Positions 9,721 to 18,816 are shown, counted from the first letter of the stretch. The stretch is 64,000 bases of DNA from Pseudogymnoascus destructans (GCF_001641265.1 NW_020167523.1:434001-498000), one strand, 5' to 3'. Numbers and translations: made by a program. The notes: generated from the letters alone by a model not told the origin.

Positions 9721-10195
9721 TGTAACGCTGACTTCTAAACGATAGAAGACACAGAGGTTCTCTTGCGTAAAGGTTTACTTATCAGAGGAGGCAGGGGATC
9801 GGACACAAAGGCTTCAAGTAACACGTTACTAGTATATAACAAATACTGTATTGAGTTGAGCACGAAGCTCCTATCTAAGGAAATACTATCTACTTATATA
9901 GTGGCGTCGTGCCTAGTGGACTCCTGGGAACTCACTCGAGTCCTCGGAGTCCTGGACTCTTAGGATTCTTCTCATCATCCTGCGAGTCCGTCACGTGCCT
10001 AGTGGACTCCTGGGAACTCACTCGAGTCCTCGGAGTCCTGGACTCTTAGGACTCTTCTCATCATCCTGCGAGTCCGTCACGTGATACTTTCGGAACTACT
10101 ATTCCCCGCTGCCCCTCCAGGTACCAGGGCCGGTCTCATGCAACCTCCCTCCTTCCTGTCCTGTAGTTGGCCAGCCTTCTTGTTCCGTCGTAACA
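9721..10195 (-). repeat. 5' LTR of the Ty3 element (475 bp) with an 86 bp tandem duplication
   Basis: It is identical to the 3' LTR except for one substitution and a tandem duplication of the 86 bp unit that starts GTGCCTAGTGG and ends GAGTCCGTCAC (about 9909-10080). The length difference of 475 against 389 bp is exactly 86. The two tandem copies differ at one base (GGATTC against GGACTC). Since both LTRs should be identical at integration, the duplication arose after insertion, or by template slippage confined to one LTR. Confidence 0.95.
9893..9900 (-). promoter_or_regulatory. Predicted TATA box of the 5' LTR
   Basis: The minus strand reads TATATAAG here, inside the LTR. The same box and the downstream AGGAGCTT(C/T)GTGCTCAA segment recur in the decayed LTRs at 10.97-11.37 kb. 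That conservation supports a role as core promoter and start region. Confidence 0.5.
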
Positions 10196-10200
10196 CCCGC

Positions 10201-10709
10201 CCCCGCTCAACAGAGCACTCATCACTCCACACAACTTGACCCCAATCCTCTGCTGTCCAATTCATCCGTGCTAAACACCATGCAAGCCGTTTAGCTGCAT
10301 GTATTGGCAGTAGGAAAGGGTGACACTTTGCATGCCAATTGCCTATGCCTGCTTCTTGTAGTATCCTCTTTATAGTTGATGTTGAGCAAGCAACATTACA
10401 AGCATCCTTTACTTCTTGGTATGTATCCTTTGGGTTTAGGCGTACATGGCGGAGTATAAGGCGTTGCTCTGCTTCTGTATATGACTTTCCCCGTGGTGTA
10501 TGGGGTAGGCTCTTGCCTTCGGTGCGTATTGAGTCAACTGCAATTGTATATCGTACGGTGCGGTCAAGGTTTAGGTCGTGTGCAATCTTAGTAGGTGTTG
10601 CACCCTCTGACTGCCTCCCAATAATCTGCCCGCATTGGTATGGGCTTAATTGGCCACCAGGCTGTCGATTCCCATCAATTGGAGCCAAAGCCCTCCGAGT
10701 TGGTGGCAT
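10201..10709 (-). pseudogene. Tc1/mariner transposase, N-terminal part (disrupted)
   Basis: It starts at the ATG at 10709 (MPPTRRALAPIDG). It contains a helix-turn-helix DNA-binding region (SPYQCGQIIGRQSEGATPTKIA), a second HTH-like segment (SYTEAEQRLILRHV) and the first catalytic aspartate in DWGQVVWSDECSV. The frame then meets the CCCGC duplication and the LTR at 10195, and the remainder is at 2691-3282. The apparent continuation of the frame into the LTR is accidental. Confidence 0.88.
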
Positions 10710-10929
10710 AATTATGGTTGTTGTACAAGGAGGGGTGGGTTACGCGACGCGATTTACGCGTCAAATTGGAATTCGGTTAATAGCAGTGGTCTAGTACTGT
10801 ACATATATTAAAAAAAGTTGTAGTTATAAAAGATTCATTCTACAAAAATAAACAAATATATAATACACAAGTTTTTTTTACTCATTACCTAATTTAATAT
10901 CTCATGTAGAAGTAGTTGAGTTTGGGTGT

Positions 10930-11366
10930 AAAAACGACGTTCGGCAAATACTTTTTGTCAGTAACTGTATCTAAACTATCCACTAGGAACGATGCTACTA
11001 TATAAGTAGATAGTAGTTCTTAGATAGGAGCTTTGTGCTTAACTTAACATAGTATTCTTTACATACTATGACGTGTTACTTAGAAAGCCTTTATGTCTAA
11101 TCCCCTACCTCCTCTGTTAAGTTAAACCTTACTGTTATGGCTACTGTAACATGACAGAATAGCAGGAATAGCAGGAATAGTTAGAGAGTTTGCTATTCTA
11201 ACTATTTCCTAGGGCACGCACATGACAGAATAGCAGGAATAGCAGGAATAGTGAGGGATTCTACTATTCCAACTATTCCCTTTAGCACGACACCACTATA
11301 TAAATAGATAGTATTTCCTTAGATAGGAGCTTTGTGCTCAACTTAATATAGTATTCTTTACAATAC
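10930..11366 (+). repeat. Two decayed LTR fragments related to the young Ty3 element
   Basis: Two plus-oriented copies of the box TATATAA(G/A)TAGATAGTA and the following TTAGATAGGAGCTTTGTGCT segment occur at about 10998-11045 and 11290-11345. They match the minus strand of the 9721-10195 LTR but are AT-shifted, as after C-to-T decay. Between them, two direct copies of a block of about 72 bp begin CATGACAGAATAGCAGG (about 11150 and 11221). The second fragment is cut by another LTR at 11367. Confidence 0.6.
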
Positions 11367-11560
11367 TGTAACGGTCTAGGTGAAGTAAGCTAGATTAAAT
11401 CTAAAGATAGAAGAAGAAGAAAGGAAGGAAGTAAGCGAGGCTATCCCTCATTATATACAGCTGTACGCTTAGCGGTTCCCTGTAAACTTAGTGGCTACTG
11501 TAGGTACTTGTTGCCCTAATCGCTAGCAGCCGTAAGCAGCTGTAAGTAGTGATTATAACA
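11367..11560 (-). repeat. 3' LTR of a second, decayed Ty3 element
   Basis: The plus strand starts TGTAACGG and ends GATTATAACA. It is followed at once by CTACCCCCCC, which on the minus strand is a GGGGGGGTAG polypurine tract. The neighbouring decayed pol on the same strand ends just beyond. This fits the 3' end of a minus-strand Ty3 element about 194 bp into the LTR. The matching 5' LTR is not in the window. Confidence 0.6.
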
Positions 11561-12903
11561 CTACCCCCCCTAATTAAGATTAATCTCCTAATCAAGAGCA
11601 GAATCATCGTGGCTTCTGTGGGTATTTTCGGTAGAAAGCTTGCGTGAGTTCAGGAGCATTGTTGAAATTTGCAGCAGGATACTAAGTGTTGTCTAGTAGG
11701 TGGTTCTTCCATGCTGCCATATAGAACAACTTCTTCTGTAGGTGTTTAGAATCAAGGATTTCTTCAACTTCCCATTCAAGTTCATCTTCTATGATAATTA
11801 GAGGTGGTGGTTCATGGTGTTAGCCTTGTAGTGCATCATTTGAATTAAGTCTTAACAAGTTGCTATGAAAAACAGGATGTATCTTCATACTTGCTAGTAG
11901 TTCTAGCCGATATGCTGTCACGGTTCACCAAGGCATAGTCAGTTGGGTATTATGAATTAAACTCAATCTAGAGAAGGAAGGAAAGAGAAGAGGAGCACTC
12001 GAGCAGTGGCTCGATCTATATACAGCTATGTTGTTGTGGAGTGAATTCTCTTTAGTGAGACCAGTTCTGAGAATTCACTCCACAACTGAAAACTTCACTC
12101 CAACCCCGGAAAGCTCCCCATACCCCTGAACCCCTACTCGAGCTGCAAGGCGCACTTGATATCGTAACATATGCCACTTGTCTAATTCGTTCTAGAATCT
12201 TAACATATGCCACTTGTCTAATTCGTTCTAGAATCTTAAATGGACCAACTTGCTTATAATCAAGCTTTTTAGATGGCCTCTAGGTTTCGATATTTTGAGT
12301 AGATGCCATACTCTGTCTCTAAATATCTTAGTGAAGGTTTTTTGTTCCGGTTTGCTGCAGTCTCCATCCGAGATTGAGAGAGTGTAATTTGATCTTGTAG
12401 AAATTCCCAAATATCTTTCATGCTTTGAGCTATGTCCTTGTGTTCTTGTAAGGTAGTTTAGAACTCGCTATTCTCTATATCGAAGCTCATTCTTGGCTCG
12501 AAACCCTTGTTTGCAAAAAATGGGCTAACTTTTGTTAAGTCTGATAGAAGAGCATTTGCTGCAAATTCTGCCATGTAGAGGTATCTAACCTAGTTGTCTT
12601 GTAGGTAGTTAACATGAGCTCGTAAGTATTGTTCTAGCTCTGCATTAAACCTCTCAGTCTAGCCATCTGTTTTAGGGTGGGATGCTGTAGATAGTTTTGT
12701 TGTGATTTTCCAAACTTTGCATAAGACTTTCCATACTGTAGCCACAAACTAGGGGCCTCTGTCTGAAATAATTGAATTTGGAAGGCCATGGTGTTTCCAT
12801 ACATGCCAGAGCAGTAACTGCGCTGTGGCTTCTGCTGTAGTGCCTTCTTGACCTGCGAAGCACGGAATGAAGTGACGTTCTTTTGTTAATCGACAAGCTA
12901 CAC
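11561..12903 (-). pseudogene. Decayed Ty3/gypsy pol relic (integrase to chromodomain)
   Basis: Read on the minus strand, the region from 12903 downward gives integrase core pieces (SIISDRGP, KLSTASHPKTDG), then KIFRDRVWHLLK and ISKPRGHLKSL of the region before the GPY/F module, KIHPVF at about 11880 and a chromodomain (EWEVEEILDSKH, FYMAAWKNH) near 11620-11790. Stops replace glutamine and arginine codons (TAG, TAA, TGA), as after C-to-T mutation. A solo LTR (11916-12169) sits inside it, and a 36 bp tandem duplication lies at about 12168-12239. RT, gag and the 5' LTR are missing, and the sequence changes at 12903/12904 to a pogo-type fragment. Confidence 0.72.
11916..12169. repeat. Solo LTR (254 bp) with TATGC target duplication
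   Basis: The sequence starts TGTCACGGTTCACC and ends ATCGTAACA. It is flanked by TATGC at 11911-11915 and again at 12170-12174. It interrupts the decayed pol between the KIHPVF region and the upstream integrase part. These are the marks of an LTR element reduced to one LTR by recombination after it entered the older relic. It holds no coding sequence. Confidence 0.75.
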
Positions 12904-13361
12904 TCTGGCTTTATATTACACTGTAGTATAAACTCAAGGTAGTCTCGAAACCAATTTGTAATACTAGACCCATCTTGAGCTTTTGTACATAGCTGTGCAA
13001 TTAGCTTTGTAGTAATAAAGTGGAAGTCTTAAAGCTCATTCCGTATATATTTTGTAAGAAAGCTCTATGAGGGTGGTGGCTCTAGGCTCTAGAGCTTACA
13101 GACAGTAGTAAATATGATAGCTATCGTAGCTCCAAGCCCTAGGTGATATTGCTCTAGAATCCATTTCTTAATAGCTTCTGTCTAGGCAGTAGAGAGCACC
13201 TTATTCTTACCCCCTTAGGGTAGCTGTTAGCCTAGTTGGCGGTGGATGCGTGAGCGTATAGTTGATATAGGAACCTTGAAAATCCGACTAGCAGTAGTTG
13301 CAGCTTCAGAGGGATTCTCTGCTAGCCATTCACAGGCATTTGATAGAGAAGTCCTTTCCAT
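12904..13361 (-). pseudogene. Pogo/Fot1-type transposase N-terminal relic
   Basis: From an ATG at 13361 the minus strand reads MERTSLSNACEWLAENPSEA, then FKVPISTIRSRIHRQLG, GGKNKVLS and AIKKWILEQYHLGLGA. This is the psq-type and CENP-B-like helix-turn-helix start of pogo/Fot1 transposases. Several TAG/TAA codons replace expected glutamines (for example after RQLG and QLP), consistent with C-to-T decay. The piece stops at about 12904, where Ty3 integrase sequence begins, so the catalytic domain is absent. Confidence 0.65.
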
Positions 13362-13584
13362 TAAAGGAATTACATAGATTTACTATATAAAATAGTATGT
13401 GTAGCTATGGTAGAAGTTTTATTATGGAGTGGCGGTGAACAGACGCACGACATTGCTTACTCCAACCTTGAGCGAAGCGAAAAGTTAATTTTTTATCACG
13501 GCCAAGCTGGTGACCGATAACGAGACCACCCAAAATCCACAACCACAACCACACCAACGAAAATCCCTCTTTACCCGAACCACC

Positions 13585-15150
13585 ATGTTCGCGGTAAAAG
13601 GCTGGTCCATTCCGGCCAGCGCGCTGAAAACACAGACTCTCAAACCGGCCAAATCGGAGCAGACACCAGCGGCAGATGGAGCTTCGAACGAGGCTGGCCC
13701 AGCGGGCGCAGCTGGACAGAAGAGGAAGCGTGCGAGTAAAGACCAGAAGCAGGTCAATGTCAGCGAGGCCAATGTAGCGGATCTCTATGCTTCAGTTATC
13801 GAGAAGGATCAGACGCCAAAGGGAGGCAAGGCAGCGAAGGCAAAGCCCAGCGAGAAGAGACAGAAAGTCACACAAGAGCCAGCGAAGGAGCTATCCAGCC
13901 CCGATGCAAATGCACCAGCAGCCACCGAAGTCGCAGATGCGAAGCCCGCCGCCGCCGCTGCCGCCGACCCAACAGCTGCCATCACCCTCTCTGAAAGAGG
14001 TCAGAAGAGAAAGACCATGAAAGACAAGAAGCGCGAGAAAGCGAAAGCCAGCGTCGCGCCCGAGACCAGCGAACCCACAGAAACACATACCATCTCCCCC
14101 CCCGCCCCCGCCAAAGTGCAACCCAAACTCACCCCCCTCCAAGCCTCGATGCGTCAAAAGCTCGTCTCCGCGCGCTTCCGCCACCTCAACCAAACCCTCT
14201 ACACCACGCCCTCCGCGCACTCCCTATCCCTCTTCTCCGAGAACCCCGAGATGTTCCACGAGTACCACGAGGGTTTCCGGCGCCAGGTCGAGGTCTGGCC
14301 CGAGAACCCGGTTGATACGTATATCGCACAGATCCGGAAGCGGGGGAAGGTGGCAGCGAAGGAGAGGGGGAAGGGGGAGCATCCTGATACGGCGAAGGAG
14401 ATTGATAAGCTGCCGTTGCCGAGGACGGTAGGGACGTGTTATATTGCTGATCTCGGGTGTGGAGATGCGAAACTGACGCAGGCGCTGGAGAAGGAGAAGA
14501 AGGCGCTTAAGGTGCAAGTTTTCAGCTATGATTTGCAGAACCCGAGTCCGTTTGTTACGAAGGCGGATATTTCGAACTTGCCCTTAGAGGATGATAGTTG
14601 TGATGTCGCGATCTTCTGTTTAGCGCTCATGGGAACGAATTGGGTTGATTTCATCGAGGAGGCGTATAGGATCTTGCATTGGAAGGGGGAGTTGTGGATT
14701 GCGGAGATCAAGAGCCGGTTTGGCAGGGTTGGGGGCGCGCATAAACGCGTCGAGCATAGCGTGGGGAATAGGAAGAAGCCGGCCGCGAAGGCGGCGAAGA
14801 AGATGGATGAGGATGCTGATAATGCGGATCTCCTCGTCGAGGTGGACGGGCACGATGATACCAAGGCCGAGACGGACGTGTCAGCTTTCGTGGAGGTGCT
14901 ACGGAAGAGGGGGTTTGTGCTACAGGGCGAGAAGGCGGTGGATCTGAGTAACAGGATGTTCGTCAAGATGGCTTTCGTCAAGGCCCTAGCGCCTATGAAG
15001 GGGAAGTGCGTGCCGGTGCCTAAGGGTATGGAGAAGATGGGCCAGACGACGTGGAAGCCGAAGGCGAAGCCTAAGTTCCTGGAGGAGGAGGACGTGCCGG
15101 TCTCGAGCGAGGCGATGGTGCTGAAACCGTGTGTTTACAAACTAAGATAG
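13585..15150 (+). CDS. rrp8: RRP8, 25S rRNA adenine-N1 methyltransferase
   Basis: This single exon encodes 521 residues. I start at ATG 13585 (CACCATG, protein MFAVKGWSIPA) because Rrp8 proteins begin this way; an in-frame ATG at 13510 would add 25 weak residues. The first 220 residues are basic, A/K/E-rich and probably disordered. The conserved domain begins at LTPLQASMRQKL and includes FRHLNQTLYT, FHEYHEGFRRQVEVWPENPV, the S-adenosylmethionine loop ADLGCGDAKL, YDLQNP, VAIFCLALMGTNW and EAYRILHWKGELWIAEIKSRF. An acidic insertion (KKMDEDADNADLL) sits before the last strands. In yeast Rrp8 makes m1A645 in helix 25.1 of 25S rRNA and acts in the nucleolus. The gene lies just beyond the transposon block and converges with the acetyltransferase gene, 126 bp away. 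Confidence 0.95.
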   Translation: MFAVKGWSIPASALKTQTLKPAKSEQTPAADGASNEAGPAGAAGQKRKRASKDQKQVNVSEANVADLYASVIEKDQTPKGGKAAKAKPSEKRQKVTQEPAKELSSPDANAPAATEVADAKPAAAAAADPTAAITLSERGQKRKTMKDKKREKAKASVAPETSEPTETHTISPPAPAKVQPKLTPLQASMRQKLVSARFRHLNQTLYTTPSAHSLSLFSENPEMFHEYHEGFRRQVEVWPENPVDTYIAQIRKRGKVAAKERGKGEHPDTAKEIDKLPLPRTVGTCYIADLGCGDAKLTQALEKEKKALKVQVFSYDLQNPSPFVTKADISNLPLEDDSCDVAIFCLALMGTNWVDFIEEAYRILHWKGELWIAEIKSRFGRVGGAHKRVEHSVGNRKKPAAKAAKKMDEDADNADLLVEVDGHDDTKAETDVSAFVEVLRKRGFVLQGEKAVDLSNRMFVKMAFVKALAPMKGKCVPVPKGMEKMGQTTWKPKAKPKFLEEEDVPVSSEAMVLKPCVYKLR

Positions 15151-15276
15151 TTGAATTGCCGGAATGGCACTATGATATTTCTCCAGCAAATGCATACAAT
15201 TCAGCGCCTTCACCCTGTGCCTTCCTTCTGTACTCTTCCATATAATGCGGCGCTGCCGTTCCTGTGCCCGCTAGAC

Positions 15277-16462
15277 TCATCCGTACATGGCTCGAGCCTC
15301 GATGGATTTGAGGTCGAATATCTGTCAAAGTTAGCATGATTTGGTTGCAAATGGGGATGGTGGGAAGCAACTAACCATATCAAACCACCCGCCTCCTCCG
15401 AACTGAGCCTCACTAGGTCCCTTGCTCACAAACCCAAGCTTCTCATAGTACGGCACCAAGGGCTTCACTGTTAGCAATCCATCTCCCAACAGTGACAGCA
15501 GTGCCTAACTCACTCCATGCGCAATAATAGCCAACCTATCCGCAATCCCCGCCCCGTTCATCTGCTGCATATACGCCATCATGATCGTGCGCCCAATCCC
15601 CGACCCCTGAAACTGCGGCAGCACAGCGAGGGAATGTACACAAATCGTCCTCCCATCCTCATGATGCCCCTCCTTACTCTCGTCCCTCTTGACGCTCTCC
15701 CAGTCCCGCGGGTAGTCCATGGCGACGTCGGTGGCCAGGCCGTCGCGCGTCTTGGTCGCGACGACGTGGGCGAGGAGCACGCTGACGGCGCCGTTGGCGC
15801 GCGACGTCTCGACGGGTTTGCCGGTCTTGAGGGTCGCGGCGGGGATGTCGGAGTCGGGGGTGGCGGTGCAGAAGAGGCCGAGGCTGAGTTCGCCGCATTT
15901 GCTGAGGCGGTATTTGAACTGTTTGGGTTGGTTAGAGGTTGGTACTGTTTGGTTGTGTTTGTTTGCTGTGCTGGATTGGATCCTCAGGTGATGGTGAGGT
16001 ATCTCACGCCGGGCAAGATTTCAACGACAAGGCGCAAGACGGGAATTTCCAGAAAACCACAATTGGTCTCTCTTCGGGCAGGAGGTAATCCAACAGGTAC
16101 ATAGCAATATACCTTCGCAATGGCAGCAACGGGGAAGAACAAGGACCACACGTGACATATAAGAAGCAGCTCACCTTATCCGGGCTGCATCTCTCGTTCT
16201 CGTCGTCAAAGGCCGCATTCTCGAGAGCAATGCAGGAGTCGAGGTCGGAGATGGTCAGCGGGCGAGTATACGGGTGCAGGGAGCGCAGACTCCGGGCCTG
16301 TCCCTCTCCCTCATCGCCGTGCTGTCCCTCGTCCGCGTTGTTGATGATAACGAACCTGTTATTAGCGTCATCGGAGTAGTCGGCAGGAGGTCCGCCCAGC
16401 TCGTCGACGTTCTGTATTATCGGCGCATCTTGCACCTCCTGGTGATTGGGATCGAGAGGCAT
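15277..16462 (-). CDS. GNAT-family N-acetyltransferase (AANAT/polyamine type)
   Basis: Four exons, 16462-16175, 15918-15510, 15467-15376 and 15321-15277, encode 277 residues. The introns are 16174-15919 (256 nt, unusually long here), 15509-15468 (42 nt, GTTAGG donor) and 15375-15322 (54 nt); all joins keep frame. After an acidic N-terminus come RPLTISDLDSCIALENAAF, FKYRLSKCGELSLGLF, HVVATKTRD, the acetyl-CoA loop region HSLAVLPQFQGSGIGRTIM (Q/R-x-x-G-x-G/A), ADRLAIIAHG and LVPYYEKLGF, the order seen in arylalkylamine (serotonin-type) and yeast Paa1-like polyamine acetyltransferases. The substrate cannot be read from sequence. The gene is divergent from ddi1, with 379 bp between start codons. 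Confidence 0.85.
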
Positions 16463-16841
16463 CGTTGAGGTTTTTCTGTGGAGAGTGTCAGGTCAGAGTG
16501 CCATGTTAAGCGTAAGGGCCAGGCATAGATAGTTCGGTCATCGTCATACGTAGCGGCGTTTTTCGTGTGGTCGAGATTGCGGGGTGATGGGTGATGAGGG
16601 GGCGATAAGGCTTACCATCGAGGCGCTCCTCGCTATCTATTCATGCCAGAATAACAAGGTATTCGTTTTCGGTGGTGCCTGCCTGGCTGGATACACCACA
16701 ACAAACTTTCGCCGGTTCTTTACCCCACGTAAACACCTACAGAGTGAATATCGATACAAGCTGCTCTGCTCCTACAGTCTCCGTTGCACCAATTGACTGA
16801 CAAGCCAGGCGTGGGACTCTCGATCTCAGAGCTCGCCCAGG
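16463..16841. promoter_or_regulatory. Shared upstream region of the acetyltransferase gene and ddi1
   Basis: 379 bp separate the two divergent start codons, so both promoters and both 5' leaders must lie here. I see no clear TATA box and no recognisable activator sites. Short open frames are unsupported. Confidence 0.5.
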
Positions 16842-18214
16842 ATGCGGCTCACTTTGAATATTGCCTCGGAAGAGTCCCTCGAACAAGACCTTCTCAACCT
16901 AGAGGTTCCAACACAGACAACCGTTGGCTCGCTGAAGGGGATGGTCCAGGCCGAAGCTCACATTCCAACGACTTCACAACACATCTACCACAACGGGCAG
17001 CTGCTCTCGGACGACAACAAGACACTAGAGCAGCTACAAGTCGTAGATGGTGATATGCTCGCACTACACGTCAGGGATATAATAGGGAATACCGGCGTCC
17101 CTCAACCAGGCCAAGCACAACAACCAGCCAGACGGCCAGCTGCCAGTCAAAACGAACAAGATCCAGAGGTGATCCGACTCCAACTGCTCGGCAACCCTCG
17201 CATGCGACAAGAAGTTCAGCGAGCACAACCAGAATTGGCAGCGGCTGTCGAAAACCCACAGAGATTTGCTCAGCTGTTCAGGCAGATGCAGGATCAGGAA
17301 CGCAGAGAAAGGATGATGCGCCAGCAGCACCTTGCTGACCTCAACGCGGATCCGTTTGATATCGATGCGCAGACTCGCATTGCTGAGATGATCAGAGAAG
17401 AGCGGGTGCAGGAGAATCTCCAGAATGCCATCGAACACAACCCCGAAGGCAAGTAGCCCATATCAGCCAGCAATGAGTCTCAATAGAAGTGTCTAACTGT
17501 GGTGTTTTAGTGTTCGGCAGGGTTCACATGTTATATATCGACGTCGAGGTCAACGGCCACAAGGTCAAAGCTTTCGTCGACTCTGGGGCTCAAGCAACCA
17601 TCATGTCACCATCGTGTGCCGAGTCCTGCGGGATTATGAGGCTCGTTGATAAACGCTTTGCGGGCATTGCAAGAGGTGTGGGCACAGCAAATATCTTAGG
17701 CAGAGTTCATTCAGCTCAGATCAAAATCGGAAGCCTATTCCTTCCTTGCAGTTTCACTGTCATGGAAGGCAAGGATGTGGATCTCCTCCTTGGGCTTGAC
17801 ATGCTCAAAAGGCATCAGGCATGCATAGATTTGTCGAAAGACAAGCTCGTTATCCAAGACGTGGAGGTACCTTTCCTTGGCGAAGCAGATATACCCAGGA
17901 GTTTCGAAGAGGTCAGGGAGCCCACGGTTGAGGGCCCTGGTGGCACTACCATTGGAGGACGATCGGGAGCAATATCGGGCCCGGCCGGTCCGGCAACGGC
18001 AAATACACCTACAGCACCGGCTGCGCAGGCCGCCGCGACTCCCCAACCGCAGCCTCCGGTTCAACCCCCTCAAGCTGCTCCGGCTTCAGCTCCCTCGGCA
18101 GAGAGTATCGACCAGCTAGTCGCACTCGGCTTTTCTAGGGAGGAGGCCGTCAATGCACTGAATGCATGCGATGGAAACGTCGAATTCGCTGCGGGTTTAC
18201 TCTTTCAGGGATGA
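16842..18214 (+). CDS. ddi1: DDI1, ubiquitin shuttle and retroviral-type aspartic protease
   Basis: Two exons, 16842-17448 and 17511-18214, encode 436 residues. The order is an N-terminal ubiquitin-like domain (residues 1-75, MRLTLNIASEESL... DGDMLALHV), a helical middle (PEVIRLQLLGNPRMRQEV, NPQRFAQLFRQM), a retroviral-protease-like domain with the catalytic FVDSGAQATIM, a P/A/Q-rich linker and a C-terminal UBA domain (DQLVALGFSREEAVNALNA). This is the full Ddi1 architecture: it delivers ubiquitinated substrates to the proteasome and may cut them. The intron (17449-17510, 62 nt, CTAAC branch, TTTTAG acceptor) begins GCAAGT, a GC-AG intron. Only that donor joins NPE to VFGRVHMLYIDVEVNG in frame, while the nearby GT shifts it. 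Confidence 0.95.
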
Positions 18215-18816
18215 TCATACGATAGCAGCTAGAATCGTTTGCTATTTACGAAAATAGCCAGACATCGAAGATCTTGTCGCCAAGGAGAGACTATCTTATG
18301 GCATACGTCATAAAGGGGTCTAAAAATTGGCCACTTTTGGGGTTGAATGGCCCTTGATAGCTTCAGGATCTATTGATATCTTGGCCCCTCAAGGCGCACT
18401 CAGTCATGGCATATTGGGCCCAGCTACTTTGCATTAAAGCGAAGGAAAAATATAGAGCCAAATAGCTTACATTTGAGAAACGATCACTTCCCTTTCGTGG
18501 AGCCTCCATAATGCAGTAGTATGTAACCTCGTGCTTCGCCGCATAATGATATAGATAGAGCCTTTGTAATATTTCCTGGTGACCTCCGTACTCCGTACTC
18601 TGGTGTTGGTTGTACTGGAGTAACGGTGGGGTACAGATGCGGCCGCTTGCTCCGTGCCACTTTCTAATCCTCCTCCGATAAGGACGGTACGATTATTTTA
18701 GCGCTAAACTTTAGATTTTGCGCCTCCACAGAAAAGCTCACAACGAAACTTTGTGGCCTTCAACTGCGACCGACATTTGACTTCGAAACATTCTTCTCGT
18801 AAGAAACGTCGCCAGA
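18215..18816. other. Intergenic region ddi1-nog1
   Basis: 602 bp with no gene I can support. It contains the ddi1 terminator region and the nog1 promoter. I see no repeat or RNA gene. Confidence 0.5.

Larger units (their letters stand above)
3283..10195 (-). mobile_element. Ty3/gypsy chromovirus retrotransposon, nearly complete
   Basis: This 6.9 kb element has two LTRs, gag, pol in the order protease-RT-RNase H-integrase-chromodomain, a polypurine tract and a predicted primer-binding site, all oriented on the minus strand. It is flanked by the 5 bp duplication CCCGC (3278-3282 and 10196-10200). Outside an 86 bp tandem duplication in the 5' LTR, I find only one mismatch between the LTRs (T at about 3587 against C in the other copy), so the insertion is recent. 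The pol frame carries one in-frame TGA at 6666-6664, and the ORFs look otherwise intact. An additional ORF on the opposite strand (3768-4334) lies between pol and the 3' LTR. Confidence 0.95.
2505..10799 (-). mobile_element. Tc1/mariner element, split by a Ty3 insertion
   Basis: The ends are inverted repeats of about 29 bp (2505-2533 and 10771-10799, 25 of 29 positions identical). Both begin CAGT and share the 21 bp block GACCACTGC...CCGAAT. A TA dinucleotide lies outside each end (2503-2504 and 10800-10801), the target duplication expected for this superfamily. The transposase is on the minus strand in two pieces, 10709-10201 and 3282-2691, separated by the LTR element 3283-10195 and its CCCGC duplication. 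Counting one copy of the duplication, the pieces add to 367 codons with no frame break, so the transposase ORF was open when the retroelement landed in it. Without the insertion the element would be about 1.4 kb, normal for Tc1/mariner. Confidence 0.9.

Noticed and set aside
13510..13584. Upstream ATG of RRP8
   Set aside because: The 25 extra residues are low in complexity, and the family start MFAV lies at 13585 in a good context.
16004..16174. Extra exon in the long acetyltransferase intron
   Set aside because: The frame continues open but is not conserved-looking, and skipping it joins two conserved blocks in frame.
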